A stretch of DNA of 64,000 nucleotides from Marinibacterium sp050389775. GTDB lineage: Bacteria > Pseudomonadota > Alphaproteobacteria > Rhodobacterales > Rhodobacteraceae. The DNA lies in assembly GCF_050389775.1 (NCBI RefSeq), contig NZ_CP177144.1, positions 496,001-560,000 of the forward strand, given 5' to 3'. The position numbers and the translations under genes were made by a program. Under the pieces are notes generated by a model. That model was not told the DNA's origin, made no database searches, and was given only the letters and a program-made list of their open reading frames with translations. Positions 32,493-41,135 of the stretch are shown here, piece after piece. Each line of letters starts with the position of its first letter. Positions within the stretch are counted from its first letter, which is position 1.

Positions 32493-34088
32493 TCAGGCCA
32501 CGTCGAAGGCCAGCGGGCGGACCTGGTTGAACAGGCCGGTGTCCGACAGTTTCTGCAGCACCGGGGCCGGCACTTCGTTGTCGACATAGAGCAGGGCGAT
32601 GGCCTGCCCGCCGGCGCCGGCACGGCCCAGGGTAAAGTTGGCGATGTTCACGCCGTTGCTGCCCAAGGTCTGGCCCAGGGTGCCGATGATGCCCGGCACG
32701 TCGTCGTTCGTCGTGTAGAGCATGTGGGCGCCGATCTCGGCGTCGATGTTGATGCCCTTGATCTGGATGAACCGCGGCTTGCCGTCGCTGAACACCGTGC
32801 CCGCGATCGACCGTTCCCGCTTTTCGGTCACGACGGTGACCTTCACATAGCCCTCGAAGGCGCCCGACTGGTCCTGGCTGGTCGTCGAGATCTGGACGCC
32901 GCGTTCCTTGGCGATGACCGGGGCCGAGACCATGTTCACGTCCGGGTTGACGGCTTTCATGATGCCGGCCACGGCGGCGCAGTTCAGCGCCTCGAGGTTC
33001 ATTTCCGACACCGAGCCGTCATAGAGGATGTTGATGGCCTTGATCGGCTCGTCGGTCATCTGGCCGATGAAGGCGCCCAGGTGGCCGGCCAGCTTGACCC
33101 AGGGGCCCATGACCTTGGCTTCCTCGGCGGTGACCGACGGCATGTTCAGCGCGTTTTCCACGGCGCCGGTCAGCAGGTAGTTGGACATCTGCTCGGCGAC
33201 CTGCAGGGCAACGTTTTCCTGTGCCTCGGTCGTGGCCGCGCCCAGGTGCGGGGTGCAGACGACGTTGGGCAGGCCGAACAGCGGGTTTTCCTTGGCCGGC
33301 TCTTCCGAGAACACGTCAAAGGCCGCGCCGGCAACATGGCCGGATTGGATCAGCTCGGCCAGGGCCGCTTCGTCGACCAGGCCGCCACGGGCACAGTTGA
33401 TGATCCGCACGCCCTTCTTGGTCTTGGCCAGGTTCTCGCGGCCCAGGACATTGCGGGTCTGATCGGTCAGCGGCACGTGCAGGGTGATGAAATCGGCGCG
33501 CTTGAGCAGGTCATCCAGTTCGACCTTCTCGACGCCCATCTTGGTGGCCTTCTCGTCGGACAGGAAGGGGTCATAGGCCACGACCTTCATGTGCAGGCCG
33601 CGGGCGCGGTTGCAGACGATCGAACCGATGTTGCCTGCGCCGATGACGCCCAGGGTCTTGTTGGTCAGCTCGACCCCCATGAACTTCGACTTTTCCCACT
33701 TGCCGGCATGGGTCGAGGCGGATGCCTCGGGGATCTGGCGGGCCACGGCGAACATCATGGCGATGGCATGTTCGGCCGTGGTGATCGTGTTGCCGAAGGG
33801 CGTGTTCATGACGATCACGCCTTTCTTCGAGGCCGCGACCTTGTCGATGTTGTCGGTGCCGATGCCGGCCCGGCCGATGACCTTGAGGTTGTCGGCCTGT
33901 TCCAGGATCTTTTCGGTGACCTTGGTGGCCGAGCGGATGGCCAGGCCGTCATACTGACCGATGACTTCGGCCAGCTTGTCCTTGTCCTTGCCCAGGTCGG
34001 GCTGGAAATCGACCTCGATGCCGCGGTCGCGGAAGATCTGGACGGCGGTTTCGGAAAGCTTGTCGGAAACGAGTACCTTGGGAGCCAT
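32493..34088 (-). CDS. serA: D-3-phosphoglycerate dehydrogenase
   Basis: A 531-residue long-type PGDH that oxidises 3-phosphoglycerate in the first step of serine synthesis. The NAD-binding site is KTLGVIGAGNIGSIVCNRARG. The catalytic region follows, with RIINCARGGLVDEAALAELI and PHLGAATTEAQENVA. Then come the intervening domain and the C-terminal ACT domain (PRFIQIKGINIDAEIGAHMLYTTN, DVPGIIGTLGQTLG), which usually gives serine feedback. It follows serC on the same strand. Confidence 0.96.
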   Translation of the reverse strand: MAPKVLVSDKLSETAVQIFRDRGIEVDFQPDLGKDKDKLAEVIGQYDGLAIRSATKVTEKILEQADNLKVIGRAGIGTDNIDKVAASKKGVIVMNTPFGNTITTAEHAIAMMFAVARQIPEASASTHAGKWEKSKFMGVELTNKTLGVIGAGNIGSIVCNRARGLHMKVVAYDPFLSDEKATKMGVEKVELDDLLKRADFITLHVPLTDQTRNVLGRENLAKTKKGVRIINCARGGLVDEAALAELIQSGHVAGAAFDVFSEEPAKENPLFGLPNVVCTPHLGAATTEAQENVALQVAEQMSNYLLTGAVENALNMPSVTAEEAKVMGPWVKLAGHLGAFIGQMTDEPIKAINILYDGSVSEMNLEALNCAAVAGIMKAVNPDVNMVSAPVIAKERGVQISTTSQDQSGAFEGYVKVTVVTEKRERSIAGTVFSDGKPRFIQIKGINIDAEIGAHMLYTTNDDVPGIIGTLGQTLGSNGVNIANFTLGRAGAGGQAIALLYVDNEVPAPVLQKLSDTGLFNQVRPLAFDVA

Positions 34089-34122
34089 GTGCTTGGGTCC
34101 TTGCAGAATAGGGGGAGGGAGC

Positions 34123-34186
34123 GGCGGGGTAAAACCCCGCCCTACATGTCGTGTCGGTGTGGGCGTAGGGCGGGGCTTGCCCCGCC
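34123..34186. repeat. REP-like GC palindromes between serA and serC
   Basis: Two hairpins stand in this 117-base gap: GGCGGGGT/ACCCCGCC (34123-34141, loop AAA) and GGCGGGGC/GCCCCGCC (34169-34186, loop TT). ACCCCGCCCTAC and GTAGGGCGGGGC around the centre can pair with each other instead. The GTAGGGCGGGG unit resembles short palindromes repeated between genes in Rhodobacterales. It may end or attenuate the serC transcript. Confidence 0.5.
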
Positions 34187-34205
34187 GCCTGGCCGGTCCG
34201 TGCGG

Positions 34206-35360
34206 TCAGGCCGCCTGGGCCAGGGCCGCGATCTCGGTCTCGAAGGCCCAGGCCAGCCAGGGCAGCAGCGCCTCGACATCACCGGTCTCGACCGTCGAGC
34301 CGCACCAGATCCGCAGGCCGGCCGGCGCATCGCGATAGGCCCCGATGTCCAGCGCCACGCCTTCGTCGGCCAGCCGCTTGGCCACGGCCTTGGCAAAGAC
34401 CGCGCCATCGGTGATCCGCGCATCGGTGAACTTGAGGCACACGCTGGTGTTCGACCGCGTCGCCGGATCGGTGGCCAGGAAATCGACCCAGTCATGAGCC
34501 TCGACAAAAGCCGTAACAGCCGCCGTGTTGGCATCGGCCCGGGCGATCAGCCCGGCCAGCCCACCCACGCTGTCGGCCCAGTCGAGCGCCAGCAGGAAAT
34601 CCTCGACGGCCAGCATCGACGGGGTGTTGATCGTTTCGCCCTTGAACACGCCGTCGATCAGCTTGCCGCCCTTGGTCAGGCGGAAGATCTTGGGCAACGG
34701 CCAGGCGGGGGTGTAGGTCTCGAGCCGTTCGATGGCCCGGGGCGACAGGATGATCATCCCGTGCGCGGCTTCACCGCCCAGCACCTTCTGCCAGGAGAAG
34801 GTGACCACATCCAGCTTGTCCAGCGGCAAGTCCTGGGCAAAGGCCGCCGAGGTCGCGTCGCAGAGCGTCAGGCCCTTGCGGTCGGCCGGGATGACGTCGC
34901 CATTGGGCACGCGCACGCCCGAGGTCGTGCCGTTCCAGGTAAAGCAGACGTCCTTGTCGAAATCGACGGTGGCCAGGTCGACGATCTCGCCATATTCGGC
35001 GGTCTTGACCTCGGCTTCGATCTTGAGCTGCTTGACCACGTCGGTGACCCAGCCCGCGCCAAAGCTTTCCCAGGCCAGCATCTCGACCGGGCGTTCGCCC
35101 AGGAGGTTCCACATGGCCATTTCGAAGGCGCCGGTATCCGATGCCGGCACGATGCCGACCTTGTAACCCTCTGGCACGCCGAGCATTTCGGCGGTGCGAT
35201 CGATGGCGGCCTTCAGCTTGGCCTTGCCTTCGGCCGAGCGGTGCGAGCGGCCCAGGGGCGCGTCAGCAAGCTTGGCCAGATCGAATGCGGGGGGTTTGGC
35301 ACAGGGGCCGGAGGAAAAACGCGGGTTTGCCGGCCGCGCGGCCGGTTGAGCGATAGTCAT
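34206..35360 (-). CDS. serC: Phosphoserine aminotransferase
   Basis: A 384-residue PLP-dependent transaminase of serine synthesis, of the alphaproteobacterial type. The start MTIAQPAARPANPRFSSGPCAKPP contains the conserved PRFSSGP. The substrate/PLP region is WNGTTSGVRVPNGD, and the Schiff-base Lys lies in VVTFSWQKVLGGEAAHGM. The ATG at 35360 matches family starts and follows the leader RNA. With serA downstream it forms the serine pathway pair; serB is not in the window. Confidence 0.95.
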   Translation of the reverse strand: MTIAQPAARPANPRFSSGPCAKPPAFDLAKLADAPLGRSHRSAEGKAKLKAAIDRTAEMLGVPEGYKVGIVPASDTGAFEMAMWNLLGERPVEMLAWESFGAGWVTDVVKQLKIEAEVKTAEYGEIVDLATVDFDKDVCFTWNGTTSGVRVPNGDVIPADRKGLTLCDATSAAFAQDLPLDKLDVVTFSWQKVLGGEAAHGMIILSPRAIERLETYTPAWPLPKIFRLTKGGKLIDGVFKGETINTPSMLAVEDFLLALDWADSVGGLAGLIARADANTAAVTAFVEAHDWVDFLATDPATRSNTSVCLKFTDARITDGAVFAKAVAKRLADEGVALDIGAYRDAPAGLRIWCGSTVETGDVEALLPWLAWAFETEIAALAQAA

Positions 35361-35450
35361 TGGTGTTACCCTTGCAGATATACGCCCCTCGTTGGGGAGG
35401 GGTGTCCCACCGCCGGATTTACGCGCCGGGCGGCGAACACGCAAGGCTCA
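35361..35450 (-). ncRNA. serC leader RNA motif (candidate)
   Basis: Immediately before the serC start, the minus strand carries CCGCCCGGCG..CCGGCGG-type pairing, then the hairpin CCCCTC-CCCAAC-GAGGGG, then GCGTATATCTGCAAGGGT and AACACC up to the ATG. A conserved two-stem leader directly upstream of serC (the serC motif) is known in alphaproteobacteria, and position and layout agree with it. The match rests on layout and memory of the family, not on a covariance search. Confidence 0.5.
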
Positions 35451-35731
35451 AGTTGGATCGGATTGTTCACGATCGGGGAAACCTTCGGAGCGGAGAGGAA
35501 ACTTCGCGCCCAGATCGGCACAAGCTGAGACCGCGATCTTTCGCAGCGGGCGGGATATCAAGCCGGATGTTGTGGATTCGCGGCTGGTTTTCCGCCCGCC
35601 GGCACTTGCTGCTCCCTCTTCGCCGTGACGATTGTCCCGCCCGCCGGACCAGCACAAGGGGTGAATTTCATCCCCATCACACCCCGCGGGCCGGGGTGTC
35701 CGCTCGGCCGACCTCACGCGGGCGATGCCGG
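35451..35731. other. Non-coding stretch between serC leader and racemase gene
   Basis: No ORF here has protein-like composition. The left part must contain the serC promoter, but no convincing -35/-10 pair was found. Nothing else recognised. Confidence 0.4.
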
Positions 35732-36472
35732 TTACGACGTGCCTCGGACCCAATGCGCCAGCGGTTCGGGAAGGCCGGTGCTGTCCTTGCCCGGCGGCCT
35801 GGCCATGGACCCGGCCCAGGCCCCGCGCGGGGCCAGCCGTGCCTGGGCGACCCCCTGCATGACCGCCGCGCGGATCGGGTCGATCAGAACGGCCGGAACT
35901 TCGTCGGCGATCTCGGCGGCCAGCCCGGCAATCGGAGCGCCTGACAGGATCAACACATCCGCCTGCCGCGCGGCGGCACGGCAAGTGGCGACAAGCGGTC
36001 CGCGCATGTCGTCGGCCACGCGGGTCACACCGCCCATCTCGGCGTCCGGCACGAAACTGCCGGCGAAGCGGGTCGTCAGGCCGGCCAGCCGCACCTGCTC
36101 CTCGTACCAGGGGATCATGCGGGGCGTGAAGGTCACGAAGGCAAAGCTCTGGCCCAGCGACAGGGCCGAGATCATGGCCGCTTCGGCCATACCCGTGACG
36201 GGCCGGTCGAACAACTCGCGCGCGGCCAGAAGGCCGGGATCACCGAAGGCGGCGATGATCGCGGCGTCCCACTGCCCGGCCCGTTCGGCCAGCATCTCCA
36301 GCACGATGGCGCCCGACACCTGCGCCTCGGCCCGGCTGGAGATATAGGGGAACCCGCGCGTGGCGGTGGCGGTCTCAAGCGTCACGCCCTCGGGCAGCAC
36401 CGTCCGGGCGGATGCGGCGAGGCGCCCGGTCAGCGCCTCGGTTGTGTTGGGATTGAGCAGCAGAAGTCGCAT
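35732..36472 (-). CDS. Asp/Glu/hydantoin racemase-family protein without catalytic Cys
   Basis: A 246-residue protein of the aspartate/glutamate/hydantoin racemase fold: LLLLNPNTTEALTGRLAASA at the start, IIAAFGDPGLLAARE and PVTGMAEAAMISA in the middle. Hydantoin racemases use two Cys, in ACFGDPGL and LGCAGMA. Here the positions read AAFGDPGL and ILSGAPIAGLA, so both are missing; the only Cys is in VATCRAAARQ. A different reaction, or allantoin/hydantoin binding, should be considered. Its ATG overlaps the TRAP permease stop by one base (TGATG), and the operon includes OHCU decarboxylase, which points to ureide or purine breakdown. Confidence 0.78.
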   Translation of the reverse strand: MRLLLLNPNTTEALTGRLAASARTVLPEGVTLETATATRGFPYISSRAEAQVSGAIVLEMLAERAGQWDAAIIAAFGDPGLLAARELFDRPVTGMAEAAMISALSLGQSFAFVTFTPRMIPWYEEQVRLAGLTTRFAGSFVPDAEMGGVTRVADDMRGPLVATCRAAARQADVLILSGAPIAGLAAEIADEVPAVLIDPIRAAVMQGVAQARLAPRGAWAGSMARPPGKDSTGLPEPLAHWVRGTS

Positions 36473-37752
36473 CAATAGCCAAGCCTTTCCGGGAGCCATG
36501 TCACAACCCCGGGCACCAGCATGCACAGCAGCAGCACCGCGTACATGGCGGCGATGAAGGGCCAGCTTTCGCGCACCAGTTCCCCCATCTTCACCCCGGT
36601 GATGCCGGTCACAACGAAGAGCACAACGCCCACGGGCGGGGTCAGCATGCCGATCACCAGGTTCAGCACGAAGAGAAAGCCGAAATGCAGCGGGTCGATG
36701 CCGTAACTCACCGCGATCGGGTGGAACAGCGGGACCAGCATGATGTAGGCGGCATTGGATTCCAGGAACATGCCCACGACCAGCAGCATGACGGCCACGA
36801 GGCCCAGGAAGACCAGTGGGTTCTGCGTCAGGTCCTGCAACAGCGCGGCCAGCTTGAAGGGCAGCATGTCGATGGTGAAGAGGAAGGTCACCGTCGAGGC
36901 ATAGGCGATCATCGCCGCCACCACGGCCGAGGTCTTGGCCGCGGTTAGCAGCACGCCGGGCAGGTCGGCAACCTTCAGCTGCCGGGTCACGAAGAAGCCC
37001 AGGAACAGCGCGTAGCAGACCCCGATGGCCGCGCCCTCGGTGGGGGTGAAGGCGCCCGCGACGATGCCGCCGATCACGATGACCGGCATCAGGAAGACGA
37101 TGAAACTGCGCCGGAATTCACGCGCCACATGGCCCAGCGAAAACGGCACGCCCGCCAGCGGATAGTCGCGTTTCCAGGCGATCAGCCAGCACAGGAACAT
37201 GAAACAGGCGAACAGGATCAGCCCGGGCACCACGCCGGACATGAACATGCCGCCGACGCTGACCGAGGATCCGGCCATGAAGGCATAGACGATCATCGCC
37301 CCCGATGGCGGGATGATCGGGCCAAGGTTGGCCGCCGCGGCGACCACGCCGGTCGAAAACCCCAGCCCGTATTGCTTGCGCAACGAGGGCACCAGCGTCG
37401 AGGACAGCGCCGAGGCATCGGCCACCGCCGCGCCCGAGACCGAGGCCAGCCCGGCGCCCGACACGATGGCCACCTGGGCCAGCCCGCCGCGCATCCGCCC
37501 GATGAAGGCATTCGCGAACTCGACCAGCCGATCCATGATGCCGCCCTTCAGCATCAGCTCGCCCGCGATCATGAACAGCGGGATCGACATCAGCGGGAAG
37601 GAATTGACCGAATTCATCAGCCGGGGCGGCAGCACCAGCAGGTCGATGCCCGACATCCAGAGCCCGGCCAGCGCCGAGACCCCCAGTGCGAAGGCCAGCG
37701 GCATGCCGAGAAAGGCGAGCACCATGAAAGTGACGATGACGAACAGGCTCAT
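36472..37752 (-). CDS. TRAP transporter large permease (DctM)
   Basis: A 426-residue membrane protein with about 12 helices: it begins MSLFVIVTFMVLAFLGMPLAFALG and has the family blocks PLFMIAGELMLKGGIMDRLVEFANAFIG, NLGPIIPPSGAMIVYAF and GMLTPPVGVVLFVV. It drives uptake with an ion gradient. It overlaps dctQ by ATGA and the racemase-like gene by one base, so the transporter and that enzyme are co-expressed. Confidence 0.94.
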   Translation of the reverse strand: MSLFVIVTFMVLAFLGMPLAFALGVSALAGLWMSGIDLLVLPPRLMNSVNSFPLMSIPLFMIAGELMLKGGIMDRLVEFANAFIGRMRGGLAQVAIVSGAGLASVSGAAVADASALSSTLVPSLRKQYGLGFSTGVVAAAANLGPIIPPSGAMIVYAFMAGSSVSVGGMFMSGVVPGLILFACFMFLCWLIAWKRDYPLAGVPFSLGHVAREFRRSFIVFLMPVIVIGGIVAGAFTPTEGAAIGVCYALFLGFFVTRQLKVADLPGVLLTAAKTSAVVAAMIAYASTVTFLFTIDMLPFKLAALLQDLTQNPLVFLGLVAVMLLVVGMFLESNAAYIMLVPLFHPIAVSYGIDPLHFGFLFVLNLVIGMLTPPVGVVLFVVTGITGVKMGELVRESWPFIAAMYAVLLLCMLVPGVVTWLPERLGY

Positions 37753-38234
37753 GGCTGTATTTCCGCCGGCACGAGGGTGAGGTGGACCAGGTGCAGCGCA
37801 CAATGCAGCGCGCCCAGGATCACCGGAAAGAAGAACACCGACGAGGTCAGGTCGATCGCGCCCAGCCGCTCGGACCAGGTCGAGGCCGCCACGACAACCG
37901 AGGTCCAGAGCACGACGCCCATCATCCCCGCCGCAAGGCCGCTCATGACCCGCGCCAGCATCTGCTGCACATGCGCCGGGAAACGTTTGACCAGCAGGTC
38001 GATGCCCACGTGGGTGCCGTCGCGGATGCCAAGGGGGATGGCCAGGAACATTGTCCAGACAAAGGCGATGCGGCTGACCTCGTCGGCCCAGTCGAAGGAC
38101 CCGTTGAAGACATAGCGCATCACCACCTGGGCCGAGACGACACCAACCATCGCCGCGGCCCCGGTCATGACCAGCAAACGCGCGCCCTTGTCGGCGCGCG
38201 TCAGGATCGCGGTGAGGATGCGATCGGCACTCAT
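37749..38234 (-). CDS. TRAP transporter small permease (DctQ)
   Basis: A 161-residue protein with four membrane helices and the family signature VVMRYVFNGSFDWADEVSRIAFVWTMFLAIPLGIRDGTHVGIDLL. It partners with DctM. It starts 2 bases before the end of the periplasmic binding protein gene region and overlaps dctM by ATGA. Confidence 0.92.
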   Translation of the reverse strand: MSADRILTAILTRADKGARLLVMTGAAAMVGVVSAQVVMRYVFNGSFDWADEVSRIAFVWTMFLAIPLGIRDGTHVGIDLLVKRFPAHVQQMLARVMSGLAAGMMGVVLWTSVVVAASTWSERLGAIDLTSSVFFFPVILGALHCALHLVHLTLVPAEIQP

Positions 38235-38235
38235 C

Positions 38236-39225
38236 TTACATGCCGCTTTTGGACGTCTCGGTGTCCAGCAGCTCCACCAGCGCGGGGTCGAGACGGGCCT
38301 TGGTCTCGGTCGCGACGCCGGCGGTGGCGCTGCGCAGATCGGCGGCCAGCTGTTCGGACACCGGCGTGTAGGTCATGCCGGCTTCTTCCAGCAGGGCGAG
38401 CCCTGCGGCATCCTGCTCGGCGGCCAGTTCACGCTGGTAGGTGATGGCGATGTCCATGGCCTCGGTCACCAGGGCCTGGGTGTCGGTATCCAGCCCGTCA
38501 AACCAGTTCTTGTTCGCCACGACCGAGATGAAATCAAAGAAATGGCCGGTGTTGGACACGTAATCCTGCACCTCGGAATAGCCCGCGACATTGATGATCG
38601 CGAAGGGGTTTTCCTGGCCGTCGATCACGCCCTGTTCCAGCGCCGAGTACAGCTCCTTGACGTCCATGGCGACCGGGTTGGCACCCAAGGCGCGGAAGGT
38701 GGCCAGGTGGGTTTCGTTCGGCTGCAGGCGGATCTTGAGCCCGTCCAGGTCGGCAAGGTCCTCGATCGGCTTGGAATTGTTGGTCAGCTGGCGAAAGCCC
38801 AGCTCCATGTAGCCCATCGAGGTCATGTCGGCCTCGGCCATCTTCTCGTCCAGCGCATCGCCCACCGGGCCGTCGACGATCTCGAAGGCGGTTTCACGGT
38901 CGGGGAACTGGAACGGCAGGCCGATGATTTCCAGCTCGGGCACCGTGCGGGTCAGGTAGGCGGTGCCGACCCACATCATCTCGATCGCGCCGACCTTGAC
39001 GGCCTGGACGTTCTCGGCCGCGCCGCCAAGCTGCTGGGCCGGGAAGATGTCGACCTCGATGTCGCCGTCGGACAGGCGTTCGACCTCTTCGGCGAATTTC
39101 ACCATGGCCAGCGACGAGGAATGTTCGGTCGCGAAGTTGCCGGCAACACGGATCTTTTCCGCATGGGCACTGCCGGCGGCGAGGGCGAGGATGGAGACGG
39201 TGAGAAGGGATTTGGCAAAGGTCAT
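38236..39225 (-). CDS. TRAP transporter substrate-binding protein (DctP)
   Basis: A 329-residue periplasmic receptor. Signal peptide: MTFAKSLLTVSILALAAGSAHA, cleaved before EKIRV. The DctP core has FPAQQLGGAAENVQAVKVGAIEM and the substrate-carboxylate Arg region GLKIRLQPNETH, followed by ALEQGVIDGQENPFAIIN. The Arg suggests an acidic ligand, compatible with allantoate, ureidoglycolate or another carboxylate (inference). Its ATG overlaps the OHCU decarboxylase stop. Confidence 0.94.
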   Translation of the reverse strand: MTFAKSLLTVSILALAAGSAHAEKIRVAGNFATEHSSSLAMVKFAEEVERLSDGDIEVDIFPAQQLGGAAENVQAVKVGAIEMMWVGTAYLTRTVPELEIIGLPFQFPDRETAFEIVDGPVGDALDEKMAEADMTSMGYMELGFRQLTNNSKPIEDLADLDGLKIRLQPNETHLATFRALGANPVAMDVKELYSALEQGVIDGQENPFAIINVAGYSEVQDYVSNTGHFFDFISVVANKNWFDGLDTDTQALVTEAMDIAITYQRELAAEQDAAGLALLEEAGMTYTPVSEQLAADLRSATAGVATETKARLDPALVELLDTETSKSGM

Positions 39226-39788
39226 TGAACGTGCTCCTGGGTCTGAGAGGAAGGGCTGGAAGGTCGTGTCGGTCCGAAGGTGGCTGCCGCGCGGGCGCGG
39301 ATCACCGAGGCGATCTCGGCAAGGGTCGAGACATGTTCTTCGAGGGGCGTCGCGGCACAGCGGCGCTCGAAGATCGCGAAGAGCGCCCCGAGATCCGGCA
39401 CGCGGTGCAGCGCGATGATGAAGGGATGGCCAAAGCGCGCCCTGTAGGCGGCATTCAGGCGGGTGAGGTGCTGCGCGTCCCGGCGGCCCAGGGACATGAG
39501 GCCAAGCCGGCCCTGCTCACCCTTGGATTCCGCCGTCATGTCGCCGGACATGGCCTCGCGGCCGGCAAGCTCGGGATGCACCCGGAACAGGGCCAGCCGA
39601 CGCGCGGTACCCGAGACCAGGATCGTCTCGACCAGCGCCTGCGCCACGGCCTCGTCATCGGCAAAGGGGCGCGCGCCCAGCGTGTCTTCGGCCACCCAGG
39701 CCGAGCGTTCGACCAGCGGCGACAGAAGCGCCAGGGCTTCGTCCCGGCCTGCCTGGTTGAGGGTGTGAAGAGCGTGGGTCATGGTCAT
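39222..39788 (-). CDS. uraD: OHCU decarboxylase (2-oxo-4-hydroxy-4-carboxy-5-ureidoimidazoline decarboxylase)
   Basis: A 188-residue all-helical enzyme that converts OHCU to S-allantoin in urate degradation. Family marks: HPELAGREAM near the active site, LTRLNAAYRARFGHPFIIAL with the conserved FGxPFI block, and a C-terminal helix with LAEIASVIRARAA. The start may be at 39788 or two codons later; no strong ribosome binding site is present for either. First gene of the racemase-TRAP operon, divergent from the LysR gene. The other urate enzymes (uricase, HIU hydrolase, allantoinase) are not in the window. Confidence 0.88.
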   Translation of the reverse strand: MTMTHALHTLNQAGRDEALALLSPLVERSAWVAEDTLGARPFADDEAVAQALVETILVSGTARRLALFRVHPELAGREAMSGDMTAESKGEQGRLGLMSLGRRDAQHLTRLNAAYRARFGHPFIIALHRVPDLGALFAIFERRCAATPLEEHVSTLAEIASVIRARAAATFGPTRPSSPSSQTQEHVQ

Positions 39789-39869
39789 CCCGAAGCGTTG
39801 ATCTTGTTGCCTGGATCCAGCCTAAGACCACGCGCCCGTTGCAATCCATGACATAAGAGGCAACTCTGC

Positions 39870-39891
39870 ATTCCAGAAATTAGAATGGAAT
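39870..39891. promoter_or_regulatory. Inverted repeat, likely LysR binding site
   Basis: ATTCCA-N10-TGGAAT is a perfect 6-bp inverted repeat in the divergent gap between uraD and the LysR gene, with AT-rich centre GAAATTAGAA. Its size fits a LysR recognition dyad. It overlaps a possible ATG at 39885, which is one reason to place the LysR start at 39912. Confidence 0.5.
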
Positions 39892-39911
39892 GGTCCGGTC
39901 CGAGCGCGCTC

Positions 39912-40877
39912 ATGTCCCTCTATCTCGTTCCCAAATCCCTGCTTTACGTCGAAGCCGTTGCCGATCACGGCTCGATCCAGGCGGCCGCCCGGGCAATCCG
40001 CATCTCGGCCTCGGCCATCGACCGCCAGATCAAGCTTCTGGAGGACCGGCTTGGAACGCAACTCTTCGACCGGCAGACCACGGGCATGACGCTGACCACT
40101 GCCGGGGAAATGTTCGTTCTGTTCGCCCGCCGCTGGCAGGAGGACGAAACGCATCTGCTGACCGAGATCCGCCAGATGCAGGGGGTCGATTTCGGGCATG
40201 TCCGGCTGGTGGCGATGGACAGCCTCGTGAACGGGCTGGTGCCGCGCTTCCTTGCCTCGGTCGCGCGGGATTATCCGCGGGTCCGGGTCGACGTCGAGGT
40301 CGCGACACCGGACGGCGCGGCCGAGCTGCTCGACGCCGGGCAATGCGAGCTGGCGCTGTGTTTCAACCTGCGCCCCAGCCGGGACATCCACGTGCTGTGG
40401 TCGGCCGAGCTTCCGTTGTTCTGCGTGGTCGCGCCCGGGCATCCGCTGGAAGCGGAGGACAGCGTGACGCTCAGGCAGGTGCGCGCCTTTCCCATCGCCG
40501 TGCAAAGCCGTGCGCTGGCGATCCGCCGGATGCTGGAGGCCCGCCATTCATGGATGTTCGAGGACGGGCCGCCGCCGGTGGTGACCAACTCCCTGCAACT
40601 GGTCAAGCAGCTGGTTATCGCCGGAAACCACGTGGCGCTGACCTCGGAGATGGACGCGGCGCCCGAGCTGCATTCGGGCCAGATGCGCGCGATCCCCGTC
40701 ACCGGAACCAATATCGCGGCCCAGACCATCGCGCTGGCCGTCAATGCCCGGCAGAGCCTGCCGCGCATCGCGTCGATCCTGGCCGATCACCTAGCCGCCG
40801 AGGCGGAGGGCATGCTGGCCGATATTCGCCAGTCCGGCACTTGCACCCCGGGGGCTGCCGATGGGTCCGGGGCCTGA
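39912..40877 (+). CDS. LysR family transcriptional regulator
   Basis: A 321-residue LysR protein. The N-terminal winged helix is VPKSLLYVEAVADHGSIQAAARAIRISASAIDRQIKLLEDRLGTQLFDR, followed by an effector domain that ends in a Gly/Ala-rich tail. The ATG at 39912 gives the family N-terminus; an ATG at 39885 would add nine residues but lies inside the inverted repeat. It is divergent from the uraD-TRAP-racemase operon and probably controls it in response to a purine/ureide compound (inference). Confidence 0.87.
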   Translation: MSLYLVPKSLLYVEAVADHGSIQAAARAIRISASAIDRQIKLLEDRLGTQLFDRQTTGMTLTTAGEMFVLFARRWQEDETHLLTEIRQMQGVDFGHVRLVAMDSLVNGLVPRFLASVARDYPRVRVDVEVATPDGAAELLDAGQCELALCFNLRPSRDIHVLWSAELPLFCVVAPGHPLEAEDSVTLRQVRAFPIAVQSRALAIRRMLEARHSWMFEDGPPPVVTNSLQLVKQLVIAGNHVALTSEMDAAPELHSGQMRAIPVTGTNIAAQTIALAVNARQSLPRIASILADHLAAEAEGMLADIRQSGTCTPGAADGSGA

Positions 40878-41135
40878 CATCTGGTGCATGAGGCCGGTGC
40901 GATGTGGGGCATTCCCTGGCTGCGGCGCGGGGGCTTGCCAGTGATCCTATGCCCCTCACCCTCTGCCGTTGCGGCGATGTCTGGCGCCGCAGGGCAGGCA
41001 ATGACGCGGCCCTGCGTTCACGCCTGACCGCATCACGCGCCCGGTGGAGCAAGGCCGAAACGCAAGGCCAAGACATGGGCACCGGGCCATGGCGGGTCAG
41101 GGGGCGACGCCGCGACAGGCCAGAGAGAGCCGCCG
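40878..41135. other. Intergenic stretch without recognised gene
   Basis: Lies between the LysR gene and the tandem repeat. Open frames here lack protein-like features. No RNA, promoter or strong hairpin was identified. Confidence 0.4.
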
